Positions 32,641 through 44,739 of a stretch of 64,000 nucleotides of DNA are shown in pieces (position 1 is the stretch's first letter; each line of letters opens with the position of its first letter). The notes below the pieces were generated by a model. That model was not told the origin of the DNA and searched no databases. It saw only the letters and a list, made by a program, of their open reading frames with translations. The stretch lies in NCBI GenBank assembly GCA_009363875.1, contig CM018693.1, positions 74,508,986-74,572,985 on the forward strand. The letters run 5' to 3'. The position numbers and the translations under genes were made by a program. This stretch comes from Mikania micrantha (lineage: Eukaryota > Streptophyta > Magnoliopsida > Asterales > Asteraceae).

Positions 32641-34200
32641 CCTCTCAACAGCTCAATGTTGTGCCAACCATATCTAGTTTTACAAACTGGTCAGCACTAT
32701 CATTAACATTACTCAAACTCGAACGGGTTTATCCTTTCTTTCCTACTCAAAGCATAGGCCACTACGTTGGCCTTTCTTGGATGGTATTTGATCACGCAAT
32801 CATAATCGTTTTGGAGTTCAACACACTTCCGTTTTCTCATATTTAGCTCCTTTCGAACAAGTATGTGTTGCAGACTCTTGTGATCTGTAAATATCGTGCA
32901 CTTCGTTCCGTACATATAGTGTCTCCAGATCTTGAAGGCAAATACAACAACTCCTAACTCAAGGTCATCGGTCATGTAATTCTTCTCATGCACCTTGTGT
33001 TGTCTAGATGCATATGCTATGACCTTCTCGCATTGCAAAAGAACAAAACCAAGACCTTGATTTGATGTGCCACAATAGACCACAAATTTGTTGTTTCCAT
33101 TTTGTAGTGAAAGGATTGGAGCGTTGCACAGTTTATGCTTCAGGGTCTGAAAGGCCTCCTCCTGTTCCAGTCCCCATACATACAGTTCACTCATATGGGT
33201 TACTTTGGTCAGTGGTACAGCTATTTTGGAGTATTTTAGATAAACCTCCTGTAGTAGCATGCCAAACCTAGGAACAAATGAATCTCTGTGGGTGTAGTAG
33301 GGGCTTCCCAATTTTTCACAGCTTCTATCTTCGTTGGATCCACATGTATGCCTGCCTGGTTGATAACGTGCCCCAAGAATTGCACTTTGGTTAACCAAAA
33401 TTCACATTTTGTAAATTTGGCATAGAGTTTTTCACCCCTTAATAGATCCAAAATCTTCCATAGGTGTTGTTAATGTTCGACCTTATTCCTAGAATAAATC
33501 AGTATATCATCAATAAACACGATTACAAACAAGTCCAATTAGGGTCGACACACTCGGTTTATGCAGTCCATAAACATAGCTGGTGCATTGATCAATCAAA
33601 ATGGCATAACCATGAAATCCTAGTGCCCATATCTTGTTCGGAAGGTAGTCTTCGGGATATCATTTTTCATGTAGCCGAAGTTGATGGTATCTAGATCATA
33701 AATTGATCTTGGAGAAATACGCTGCTCCCTGTAGTTGATCAAACAAGTTATCATTCCTCGGAATGGGTACCGATTCTTGATGGTTAGCTTGCTCAACTCT
33801 CGATAGTCAATGCACATTTGGAATGATCCGTACTTTTTTCACAAACAAAACAGGATCTCCCTACGATGAAAAGCTCGGTCGAATGGAGCCCTTGTAGAGC
33901 AATTCCTATAGTTGACTAGATAATTCTTGCATCTCTGATGGAACTAGTTGGTAGGGTGATTTAGCCACAGGGTTTGCACCAGGCACCAGATCTATCTTAA
34001 ATTCTAGACGAACCGGAGGCAATCTAGGCAATTCCTCGGGAAATACGTCAAGATAATCACCTACTACGGGGATGTCTTGGATTTCCCTTGGTACCTTATC
34101 CTTGACCACTACATGAGCTAGGTATGCCACACACTGCTTTCTCAGGCACTTGTGAGCCTTAATGCATGATATTCTTTTTAAATTCCCTTTTCTTGATCCT
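32641..34200 (-). pseudogene. Gypsy D RNase H and reverse transcriptase (multiply broken)
   Basis: RNase H: NKFVVYCGTSNQGLG (catalytic Asp replaced by Gly), KVHEKNYMTDDLELG, TDHKSLQHI, ALSRKER. RT pieces: GHVINQAGIHVDPTKIEAVKNWE, MCIDYRELSKLTIKNRYP, YLDVFPEELPRLPP. The pieces are in different frames, and stops occur in the RT palm region (about 33450-33620), where FIDDILIYS-like sequence can still be read. Confidence 0.8.
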
Positions 34201-34560
34201 GGCGAAATTCTATCACATTTCCATTATTTCTGAGAATGCGAAGATGCTAAACAGATAAGTTTGACATGATTACGGGATAACTAGTCTATCCCGGCTATCA
34301 CATCAAAGCAACCAAGTTCCATAGGGATAAGATCTATGGTGAAGGGTTGCTCATTGAGTGTCAGTGAGCAATCCTTAATTATTGTATGCATATAAATTAA
34401 TTTACCATCTGTGACCTCAATAGTATGTGTGGATTCTAGCGATATCACTAAATGGCTAAGTTTATATTCAAGTTCGGATGAATCGTAGCTCTTATCAGCA
34501 CCTGTGTCAAATACCACAGATACATAATGATTATTTAGAGGGAATTTACATGTGATGACA
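34201..34560 (-). pseudogene. Gypsy D protease remnant
   Basis: VFDTGADKSY gives the catalytic Asp; DCSLTLNEQPFTIDLIPMELGCFDVIAGID matches the Gypsy A protease, with the usual VGMDW changed to AGID and followed by a stop. Confidence 0.75.
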
Positions 34561-35540
34561 TTCGGATCTTGCTAAGCATCAGGCGCTCCAAGGCGAAAGT
34601 ACGCCCACGGAATGCGGGGCGATGGGGTTGTACCCGTCTTGGGCAGTTCCTAGCAAGGTGACCGTGCTCCCCGCAAGTTTAGCAGCTATGATTGAGGTTA
34701 GGCGGAGGGAGTGAAGCTATATTAATAGCAGGTTTGTTCGGAATCAGCTGCATCCGACAGTTCTAGGCCCAATGACCCATCCTTCCACAGCTTGTGCATT
34801 GTCTTTACGGAGTACCCACGGCATGGTGAAATAACACTTAGCACACAAGGGAAAGTCCTGGTGTGTTGTTTGCGGGCCAGGTTGGTGGGGGCATCAACAA
34901 CTTGATTGAGGGGGGCCACCATAGCATACCCTTAGTTGTCTTTTGTTCCTTATGTTGGTATTGTTCCATTTTCCTGGTTGGCTCCCCCTTAGCCTTCCCA
35001 GTCTCCCACTTCAGTTTTCCTATCTACACCATCACATTAGTCAGAATGGCAGAAATGGCTTTCGCAGAATCCAGCGTTGGAGGGTTAGCAGTGAACACAT
35101 GTGTGCGAATGCACAGTGGTAGCCTTCAAACATATTGGACGATGATCATCTTAGGGGTGGGTACCAGATATGGTGCCAATGCAACCAACTCGTGGAAATG
35201 AGTGGTGAATGTCATATGGTTAGCCCTGACCGCTTCATGACTCCATAGCTCCTGCTCAAGCTTCTAGAGCTCATTTTTCGAGCAGACTTCCCGACGCATC
35301 AGTTCCTTGAATTCAGCCCATGACATAGCCAAGGCCTCAACCCTCCCTTTTACCTAGATATAGGAGTTCAACCATAAAAGGGTTGTCTTGTCAAAAGAGC
35401 ATGCTACATATCTAACGTTTTTGGTTTCTGGGCAACTGCTGATGTCCAGGGTATGCTACATATTGTTGATCCATTGGATCATCCCGACTGCTCCTTCGAT
35501 GCCCTTAAAAGTAAAGGACTTGCAACCCATGAAGTTCCAG
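34561..35540 (-). pseudogene. Gypsy D gag remnant
   Basis: Recognisable in pieces: a CCHC-type knuckle near 34680-34620, C-rich stretch near 34850-34760, and gag core WAEFKELMRREVCSKNELQKLEQELW near 35330-35250. Many stops and frame changes. Roughly the first third of gag is missing at about 35540, where LTR-like sequence begins. Confidence 0.65.
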
Positions 35541-36560
35541 TAGGGGTAACCTATAGTGCTACATGTTAATAGTGATATAATTGAACATTTTCACTAGAAA
35601 CCACCGTAATGTCATAAGTATCACAATTGTCATTCACACAATGTCAGAAGTTCTGAAAATTGTCATTTACCCATAATCCCGTTTTAAAATATTTAAAACA
35701 GAACATAATTAGGTAATGTGTAATTCAGTTTCATTGTTTTGAAATCAAACAAAGTCAAAACTATTTAGTGAATTCTGGAAATATCATCACATGTGGCCTA
35801 TACCAAAAGCCTGGCTAGGACTTATAGAGTTATAGGACTTGTTGTTTTCTTTTGTTTTTGTCTCATTTAGTTCTTGTCTTATTCGCACATGTGATCTTTT
35901 ATCTTTCCCATATATTTCACCATGTACCGTACTTGACATTTACTCAAATGTAGTCTCATGAAAATAATTGTAATCTAATATAATAGTTGTTAGAAATTAT
36001 TTTAAGTTTTATGATAATAATCCAGTGTATGAACATTTAGGGATACCCTAGATGTTCCTGGATACTTAGCATAATAGTTTTTGAAATCACACACACAATT
36101 GTACTCATAGCATAATAAATATGAAAGCATTACATACATTTTATAATCAAAATAAAATGTATATGCATGCTTCTCAGCCCCGCAGTTATAAATCAAAAAG
36201 ATTTGAAACGGGGAAATGAAATCACCAGTGTTGTATTGGATTGTTGACTTACTTTAAGAATGTTCGCACTCGTTGTTTGTAAATGGATCATTTTCAACCT
36301 GTGTTTCATTTGTTTGTCTTCAACATTGTTAGTGAATTCTAGTTTTAGTAAAACATCATAAACGTTTAATGAGTGCACATCATAAAACATCTTCTCGTTC
36401 ATACAAACCATAACACATAAACATCATAATCATCATCATCATACAACCACTGCTACTGAGCGTAACAGTGGGTTTATGCCGGCACAAGGCTCCATAACAT
36501 TGATCTGAATCGCCAAAGCATTTAACAAATCCATACATACCCAGTAAAAGTACTGGAGTG

Positions 36561-36800
36561 TCATACATACTTACCCCATGTGGATATGGAAGCAACATCA
36601 TACTTACCCCATACGAATATGGGAGCATGATCATACTTACCCCGTAACGAGTACAGGAAAACATCATACTTACCCCATACGAAAATGGGAGCATCATCAT
36701 ACTTACCATAAAATGACTACGGGAGCAACATCATACTTACCCCGTAACGAGTGCTGGAGCAACATCATACTTACCCAATACGAATATGGGAGCAACATTC
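36561..36800. repeat. 33-34-bp minisatellite in Gypsy D LTR
   Basis: About seven diverged tandem units around CATCATACTTACCCC, alternating ATACGAATATGGGAGC and GTAACGAGTACGGGAGC-like halves. Short open frames across it on both strands are artefacts of the repeat. Confidence 0.85.
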
Positions 36801-37230
36801 ATTCATCATAGCATGGTATACTAGCACTATATCATCGTTCATCATAACATTGTAACCTTATCCTAATAACATAGGATTACTCATAACAGGTTATGCTAGT
36901 ATCATTTCATCATATCATTGTAGCATCCTAGCATCATATACATGTCATGCTAGCATCATATCATCAAAACATACATCATGGCATCATAAACACGTCATGC
37001 TAGCATCTAATCATCACAGCATCATACTTTCATCCTACCAGCCTAGGATCTCATAATAGCATGTCATCATACAGTCATCATCATGTCATGTCATCAGCTT
37101 AAGGCATTAACATGTATTCATCATACTTAACATATTCTCATGCATACATCATCACACATATCATCAAGCATTCGTCATTATCGCATAGTCACATAACATC
37201 ATAAAGCATCATAAACATACTAAAAGCATG
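36801..37230. repeat. CATCAT-rich degenerate repeat
   Basis: Irregular reiteration of CATCAT, GCATCATA, GTCATGCTAGCATC and CATCATACA; no fixed unit length. Lies directly beside the minisatellite in the same LTR. Confidence 0.7.
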
Positions 37231-37469
37231 TATGTCAGGCCAAAACTTAAGTAAAGGTAAAGTGTTGAAATAGGGCATCTAGAACTCACCTGACAGTAAT
37301 GTAGCTCTTATCTCCTTAGCCGAACTCCCTTAGCTAAGACTCAAGAACCTACACCATTACATTGTCTCATTACATTACATTCCTAGACTTAGAATTTATT
37401 CTAAGTCCTCATAGCTTACTTAACCAGTCCCCTCATAAGCACAAGTGCTCGAGATTGGCTAAGTATTCA

Positions 37470-37720
37470 AAATCCATGAACTACACGAAACCAAGTTCAC
37501 TGAACCAATTTCACTGAACCAAGTTCACTAAGCCAAGTTCACTAAGGTTCACGAAACTCAAGGCACTCATATACATATATGCAAGGTTCATGAAATTAAG
37601 AGTTCACAAAATTGGAAGTTCACGAAAATGGAAGTTCACTAAACTAAGTTCACTAAACCAAGTTCACTAAACCAAGTTCACTAACTTAAATTCACTAAGT
37701 AGAGTTCAAGTACTCCATTT
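37470..37720. repeat. AAGTTCACTAAACC short tandem repeat
   Basis: Around fifteen diverged copies of a 12-15-bp unit AAGTTCACTAAACC/AAGTTCACGAAA, in one orientation. It occupies the place in this LTR that AGTTCTTTGAAATA units occupy in the Gypsy A LTR, judged by general layout. Confidence 0.75.
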
Positions 37721-37826
37721 TGTGATCCTTACTTAATTTATTTTTCCTCTCTTTTTCTACAAGTTTATTTATCCGTTACCCATTCATAAGTTCAAATAAC
37801 TTCTATAGAAAATTTGGTGTGTTACA

Positions 37827-38545
37827 TCACCCCAAATAGTTACACCGAATTCCTCCTGTCATACTGAAGTTAGCTTATATATAGGCCTTCATTAGTATTT
37901 GAAGTTAGGATCTCAACTCACGTATGTTTATGGTTGTCTCTTTGATTTTGATTGTAGAAACTAAGATCTTGGTTCACTTGGAACCAAGACCATGAGTTTC
38001 TATGTTCTTGATTTCCTGGAATACTTATTTCAACCCTCAATACTTACAGTACTGAGTGTTATGAATTCTTGTTGACCTTCAAGCCAACAAAATTAAGAAT
38101 ACAGAATCCTGCCCTTGACGTTCTTATAAAGAATGATACAATGTTGTTATGTTGAAATTTTAGATCAGAAAAACTAAGAAGACAGAATCCTGCCTCTGAA
38201 ATTCCCTGTTGAGAACCTTAAGTTAGGAAAACTAAGAATACAGAGTCCTACCTTTGAAGTCCTTCATATCGCGCCATGTTGAGCATTCCAAATCAAGGAA
38301 ACTAAGAATAGAAAACCTTTCCTCAGAAATCCTTTGATGAACACACATTGAGAAACTTAGTTTGGGTTCTATGAATACAGAATCCCGACCCTAAATCCCT
38401 TGGTTTTCTGAAATTATTCAAAAAAAATTTGTCCCAAAGATCTTTCAAGCTTAATGTAGACTTATTGCTATCCCAAGTTTTCTTACATTTTAAGAATCCT
38501 TAAATAAAGGCACTTAATCTTATGGGGTAGCTTAGGTTATAGTCT
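37827..38545. repeat. Unassigned DNA with about 60-70-bp diverged repeats
   Basis: From about 38030 to 38400 four or five diverged copies of a unit containing CTAAGAATACAGAATCCTGCC and a CCTTGA-GTTC tail follow one another. A further copy lies inside the neighbouring LTR at about 39355-39400, so the stretch may be a displaced part of the same LTR family. No coding sequence. Confidence 0.5.
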
Positions 38546-41500
38546 AGGTCATGTCCACGGCGTGGTGATGAATGATCGATTGAATCATGCCCAATATTAA
38601 ATAAGAACAACCATAACGATCACTAGATTTCATAATGTTAATTATAGTTTAAATACATGCCATATCTAACTTCCCAAAGAATACAACTAACCGACGTCAA
38701 AAATATTGTTTACAAAAGAAGAACAGACAAGATGATTAAACAAAAATGATTAAGTGAGTTTCTAATCCATCATATCTTGTTTCTAGATCTTGATCTACCT
38801 TAACTAGGTCTCCTTAGTTGTCCATGTATGTACCTATCTTTGATTACCTGAAACATGTGAAAAAATATCTGTCAACTACGAATAGTTGGTGACATACATA
38901 GATTTAAAGTTAAGCAATACCAATTTATGATTAGTACATGTTTATGATATGATATGATCATGTAAATGGATAATGTATAATTTAATGGTATATAACATAA
39001 AGGATGTAACATGCTGGTTGTAATCCAAAGTAACCTTAAGTATAATAAGGTGTCCACTTCCGATCAAGTCCCAAAGTACGTTTGGTGTTAGATGTTAGTT
39101 TGACATTAAGAATCCAATGCGACCCATGGTAGTAAAGTTAATTATTACCAAAATCGTATTTCTAAGAATGCATCCAATGTGGCCAAATTTGTAAAAAAGC
39201 AACTAACAACTCCATATTTTAATTACTACGCCTAATCCGCATTTAGCTATAAGACACAAATTTAAAGCTAAATCCGGCCTTGTCACAGTGTACCCGCTTT
39301 CCCTTGTGGTGATCACCCAGTACTAATGACATAATTAATGAATGTATGAACTTAAAGTAAGGAGAACGAAGAATACATATTCCAGCCCTTGAAGCCCTAA
39401 AGGATGAATACAAGATGTGAACAAGTTTTTTTACAAAAATCATTACCATGTTACGAGTTATGTTATAATTATGAAAACCAGATTTTTACCAAGTATCTTA
39501 TTGATAAAGTTGAATGTCATTCACGTGATGACTAGGTTACATATGTTCAAAGAATGTCAAGTGATACATTGAAAAGATCCAAGTTTATTAACATGAAATG
39601 AATGTGATGAAAATTGTTTTAGGGTTTACACCCCAAAGTAGTTAGTCACATGAATCACCCTAAAGTATTTCAAATAAGAAAATAGGGGCTATGATCTCAA
39701 CTTGGATTTGATGTGCAATGAGTTGAGGTCGATTATCGATGCACTCACTCGTTGTTGGTGACTTGATTGTATTCAAGGTCTTGTGTTACATTTGATATGT
39801 TTTATGTCCATCAAATAATGTATGATAACTAGTTTAAGTTCTTAAGTTGAATTAAGTTTGAAAACCCTATTGTTATCTAGGTAAATTGCCTTAGTGTTCT
39901 CCTTATATGAATCTTGTCATGATTTCTATAAGTCCATTTAAAACAATTTAGTACTTGTTTTATTCCACTTTCAAGTCATAAACACTTAGTATACAACCTA
40001 ACCCATAGGAGGGTTATTTGTATGCTTAGATGCTCATGCAAGACTAATATGTTTAACTTTTGATATTTTGTTTTAAAAAAGATCTTGAATTACTTGAACT
40101 TATTTGATTAGTTAGCATCGAAAAGTCCGAAAGGTTGGTCTTACAAATTAAAATTGTTAAGTAGGTACGGGTGATAGTAACACTATCAATAGCCCATAAT
40201 CCCATCCTTAGGACCCCTTGAACATCTCAATATCAATCCAATTTAATTTTAATATCCTTGGATTTAATTTAGGTGTTAGTATCGACAGGAAATCTAGGCT
40301 ATAAGGGAGGGCATCAATACTAATAGTATCGATCAACTCCTTAGCAACACAAATAGAACCCCATCAATGCTATAAGTTCAACCAGATATTGGGACCGAGA
40401 CTAGATTTCCTTTGGTATGTAATAAGAACCCAAACTTTAGTCCAACATCATTGGATTTGATTCATGTATTAGTATCGATGATTGGCCGGGGAGGGGAGGG
40501 CGTCGAGATTGATAGTGTCGATCAATAAAAGATGGTTTGTGCAAAGGTGGTCCATCGATATTATAAGTATCGATGGTCTTCTTAACATTGATACTACACC
40601 TTCAAATCTGTTAATATTGATGACTTTGAGCTTAATCTCCTTGGATAACACTAATCTGTCTATTATCAACATCCTTCGAATCTGTTAAAACTGGTTTCAT
40701 GTTTGGTGGTTTCGGGTCGATGAAAACCCTAAATCCCAAAAGCTTAAGCTCGAACTTGGATTGTTTGAGATGTTTTGAGCACAGATCCTTTGTACTTCTT
40801 GAATCTAGACCTAATGAGGATCGTGTGGATACCAAGATCTTCAAATTTGGTGAAGAAAATGAGCAAGATACGATGAGGGTTTTTAGAGAGAAGTTAAAGA
40901 GAGAGTGACAAATTTTAAGTGAGAGGAAGGTGATTGAAGCTCGTGGTTGTGGAATTGATGAGGTTTTTTTAAATGTTTTTATAGTCCGAGTAGGAATACG
41001 CACGTTCAGGTTCTATCGTTTTCGTGTTAACGCGTTATTTTCCGATCGTATTGTAAATACTACGAATTTGTAAAGTATAGTCTTATTACACTTTTAAAGT
41101 GGTACTTCCTAATAAATATTTTAAGTTCAATATTATTCAGTCAGAACATATAACCTTAGCGCGGATTCATGCAAATCGTCACCCATATGAACACGACGAC
41201 GGTTTTACTTTCTGTTTTGGTTTTCTAATTATAAGATATCGTTTAGAACAATAAACTCACAGATATATTCGTGTGAATCGTCATTTGTACAAATACACTG
41301 TCAGTTTAATATTCACGATCACTGTCCTTCATTTTTTGTACTTTGCATCCTCACAATCGTTTATGTTTTATCGTTGGTATGTTTTGTTTTACATGACTTA
41401 CTTTTTAAGTTGTAAGACATCCGATTCCCCTTTATGAAGGGAATCCTATGTCTTAACTGTTATGTTTGATTATATGTTTACTTGTTCTCATTGAAGTTCA

Positions 41501-41585
41501 CACTGTTATTGATAAACGAACTTATAAATACATGCAAGTGTTTACAAGTATCGTCCGTACATATGTCTAGTGTTCAAATGTTACA
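38546..41585 (-). repeat. Solo-like Tekay-family LTR
   Basis: About 3.0 kb. The start resembles the Gypsy B LTR (CCACGGCG-GGTGA, TTGAATCATGC, AGAACAACCA); the end AAATGTTACA matches the TGTTACA end of Gypsy A. The GATCGTCACC boxes are present in diverged form (about 41180 and 41280). No gag-pol sequence is attached on either side, so it looks like a solo LTR; no TSD found. From 40260 to 40600 it carries many TATCGAT/ATCGATA words. Open frames near 40632-41003 lie in the presumed transcribed part and are not convincing genes. Confidence 0.6.
40260..40600. repeat. TATCGAT word block in the solo-like LTR
   Basis: AGTATCGA, TATCGATCAA, GTGTCGATCAA, CCATCGATATT and AGTATCGATGG in both orientations; CCATCGAT and ATCGATGG form an 8-bp inverted pair near 40551-40575. 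The Gypsy B LTR has the same word at 42710-43030. Confidence 0.65.
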
Positions 41586-41971
41586 ATGAAATAATCAGAG
41601 ATGAGATTCTAGCACAGATGGAAAGAAAAGGTATCATATTAATTATAAGATTAACAAAGAAGTTGAATGCCAGTTTCATGAAAATGAAAAATATTATATT
41701 GAAGCCCAAACTAAAGAGGGTTTGGAAGGTTGTTAATTAAGATATCAAGGCCATTACTAAGGGGGAGACAATGTTGGTACATAAACTTAGTAAAAGCTTT
41801 GGGTAATTAATTATTGTTATTGTATTTAAATAATTCAGAATAAAGCTCAAATACTTGAGAAGGAGGAGAAACAATATGAGAGACTTGTAGATCTTGATCC
41901 AACATAAGATACTTGCTGGAAGCTACTTTGTGTCTCAAATAAGCTGAGTAGAGAATAATCACAGAGTTTTT
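41586..41971 (+). mobile_element. 3' scrap of a plus-strand copia element with polypurine tract and LTR start
   Basis: AAGGGGGAGACA (41759-41770) followed by TGTTGGTACATAA has the form of a copia polypurine tract and LTR start on the plus strand. The sequence before it may be decayed 3' end of an element. Cut at 41972 by the Gypsy B LTR. Confidence 0.5.
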
Positions 41972-44150
41972 TGTCACACCCCCTACGCCGCGTGCGGAAT
42001 CCACGGCGCGGTGACGATCAATGGTTGAATCATGCACAATTATTGAAAGAAGAACAACCACAATGCATTGCTAAGTTTCATAATGTTAGACATTTGTTTA
42101 GTTACAAGCATTCTAACTATCAACCAAACGAAAGAAAACTAATAGACCCAAAAATATTGTTTACAAAATAAGACACAGACAAGATAATTAAACAATCAGG
42201 CTTAACTGAGTTTCTATTCCATCCTAGCTTGTTTCTTGATCTTGTTCTATCTTAGCTATGGTCTCCTTAGTTTTCCTTGAAATACTCTAAACCTGAGTAC
42301 CTGAAACACATGACAAGTAACTTTCAACTTCAAGTAGTTAGTGAGAACAATAGGTTTAACATTTGTAAATATGGATCTGCAGTAAGAATAACGTGTGCAA
42401 ACAGTCAAATGACTATTTCCTAAGAAAAGCCAACATATAATTAAGACCCAAATTTACATTTGGAGTCAGATCAGTAGTCTGCCAACGCGTTCAACACGAG
42501 CTGTGCTAAGGAGTTTACTCAGAAGAGAACTCCATGTTGACGTAACCCTGTCAAAATGCCATATGCTTGTAAACTTAATTAGCAGCAAATCCATATTACC
42601 ATAACACATCCAATCTACAGTTAGGGTTTAAAACATATTTAAACACTAACCACAACCTTGGCATAACTAAATGTGTCCCGCTTTCCCTTGTTGTGATCAC
42701 CTCAGATTCGATGGACATCATTCGATACTATCATTTTCGACAGGTTCTTGATTCCATTCTTGAATTAGGTTTACAAATACTTTGCTAACATCCCTCCATA
42801 GGAGCTTAGTCTCGACCAAGGCAGCTTCGAACCTAGTATTATCGACAGAGTTTGATCTGGGCATCCTTGGGTCTGTTGATACTAGCTTTGTCGATAATAT
42901 TCGGCATCCCAAGGTTTCCATCGATCTTAATACTATCGACACAAGATCAGCATACGTTGTTCTTGTGTCGATACTAAGCTATCCTCATTTCTTTAATTGA
43001 GACTAAGGTCAGATGATACCATCGACCATGTCAACCCTTTACAACCTCAATCTATGTTCACCCAAATGTTTCTAAGTTGGTTTTAGTTTCTTTTCTTGAG
43101 TGAAGATGGCTAAAAACCGGTTTTAAGTTGGAGAAGATGATGAATAGTAGAAAACCCTACAGTTTCGAACCTTCTCTCTAAGATTCTAGCCAAATGAGCT
43201 CGAGATGGTGCCAATCCTTTGTACTTTCAGCTTGCAAATGTCCTAATCTTCGATTTGATACCAAAATCTTGTGCTTTGGTGAAGAATTGAAGGGTTTAAG
43301 TTTGAAATTCTATAGAGAGAAGGGTAGAGAGAGAGAATTCCGGATTTTTAGTGATAGAAAGTGCTCTTGGTGTATTAAATGTGAGGTAGATGGGGAATTA
43401 AGGTATTTTATACCCGAGTGGTTCCCCGCATGTTCTGTTTCCCTCAGTTTCGATTTCACGTATTTTTACGTACGCGCTGTAACGATTACGTAATTTAATA
43501 AATTGTCTTGTAAATTAGATTTAGTTGATTGTCTTTGATGAGTTTCAAAATTGCAAAACACAAAATATACATGTTACTTATTTTTATTGTTCGTCAATTC
43601 TCGAACCGTTAACGAATATAGTTATGTGTATACCCATAATTATATACGTTTTTGGTTATTTTGTGAGTTTATTAACGTTGACTCGTAATGATAAGTTTAA
43701 CATTCATATCTTTATGGATCGTCACCCATAATGATACTGAGTCTCCTTTACTCATTACGATTTTTTTTGTTTAAAAGATTCATTTGTCATAATATTCATC
43801 ATAACACTACGCACTAACACTATCCCATTACATCAAAAGCAGTTTATGTATAGTGCATACGTAGAGACCGGCTACCTGCCTTATCATCTGCCAGCCCTCC
43901 ACCGTTTCGATATAATACAATAGAGTTCTTGCCTACAGCCCACCACCATTTCGATATAATACAATAGAGTTCTTGCCTAGCATAACTGACTATAAATAAA
44001 TAAGTATATACTTGTTCCTAAACTAAACTATTTCCTATAACACACAAGCATGTTCAATGATTCACATTGACCCATAACATATGATTCACATTGACACACA
44101 TTGAATAAGATTACACAATTTTATATTCCTGTTTACACACTGTCCAACAT
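41972..44150 (-). repeat. Left (3') LTR of Gypsy B, inner end lost
   Basis: Starts TGTCACACCCCCTACGCCG. Contains the TATCGA/TCGATA word block (42710-43030), a GAGAGA stretch (43315-43340), the GATCGTCACCC box (about 43720) and a TTTATGTATAGTGCATACGTAG motif part seen also at 61362. Near 44150 it passes directly into integrase C-terminus: the LTR end, polypurine tract and chromodomain are missing. Open frames inside it are shadows. Confidence 0.75.
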
Positions 44151-44739
44151 ACCTAGGTGCAATTTTCCCTTTCTTCCCAAATCGGACAACACCTTTCTAG
44201 GGAGAAACCTTGAGTAAGACTCGGTCACCGACATGAAACTCAAGCGGTTTCCGACGTCGATCGGCATAGCTCTTTTTTCAATCCCTTGCGGCCTTAAGCC
44301 TTGACTGAACGATTGTGATCTTGTCAGTTTTTTCTTGAATGAGTTCAGGTCCTACGACCTGTGAGTCACCAACCTCGGTACAACAGACCCGTGATCGGTA
44401 CTTCCTACCATATAAAGCTTCAAATTGTGAACATTGAATGTTTGTATGGTAGCTTTTGCTATACGAAAGCTCGATAAGTGAAAGACGGGTGTCCCAACTC
44501 CCACCAATATCGATCACACAAGAACGAAGCATGTCCTCAAGTGTTTGGATAGTCCTTTCGCTTTGGCCGTCAGTTTAGGGATGATACGCCATGCTAAGAT
44601 TAACACGGGTTCCTAAAGCCTTTTGTAATGATTGCCAAAAGCGAGAAATGAAACTGCTATCATGATCGAATATGATTGATGTTGGAGTACCGTGACGCGC
44701 AATGATTTCGTTGATATACAGAGTGGATAACTTCTCCAT
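44151..44739 (-). pseudogene. Gypsy B integrase, C-terminal part
   Basis: Reading from the Copia B insertion: LSTLYINEIIARHG, IIFDHDSSFISRFWQSL (second catalytic Asp kept), HP-stop-TDGQSERTIQTLEDMLR (Glu kept, TAA 44575-44577), FEALYGRK, ELIQEKTDKI, stop 44278-44280, then RKPLEFHVGDRVLLK and GKIAPRYVG. The chromodomain is missing. Residues of the open frame above 44739 come from the Copia B LTR. Confidence 0.85.
44735..44739. repeat. Left target-site duplication of Copia B (TCCAT)
   Basis: TCCAT at 44735-44739 and 56696-56700, directly outside the TG...CA ends. Removing the element and one copy rejoins the Gypsy B integrase reading through the site. Confidence 0.95.

Larger units (their letters stand above)
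32443..37826 (-). mobile_element. Gypsy D: degraded Tekay-like chromovirus fragment
   Basis: On minus: LTR (about 35540-37826, ending TGTGTTACA), then gag, protease, RT, RNase H and the zinc domain of integrase, cut at 32443 by the Athila-like insertion. Gag N-terminus, leader and primer site appear deleted at the gag-LTR join. Sequence is close in kind to Gypsy A but far more decayed. Its integrase core, chromodomain and 3' LTR should lie left of the window. Confidence 0.75.
35541..37826 (-). repeat. LTR of Gypsy D, one end truncated
   Basis: Shares with the Gypsy A LTR the GCATGCTTCTCAGCCCC block (about 36162) followed by GGGGAAATGAA-TCACC, and ends TGTGTTACA at 37826. The inner edge with primer site is lost. 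Contains three low-complexity zones listed separately. No coding sequence. Confidence 0.65.

Noticed and set aside
40632..41003. Possible small gene on either strand in the solo-like LTR
   Set aside because: Overlapping open frames on both strands within LTR sequence, low-complexity and unsupported by any motif.
43194..43493. 99-codon plus-strand ORF with several Cys
   Set aside because: Lies antisense in the presumed transcribed start of the Gypsy B LTR next to GAGAGA sequence; no zinc-finger spacing and no conservation with the sister LTR.
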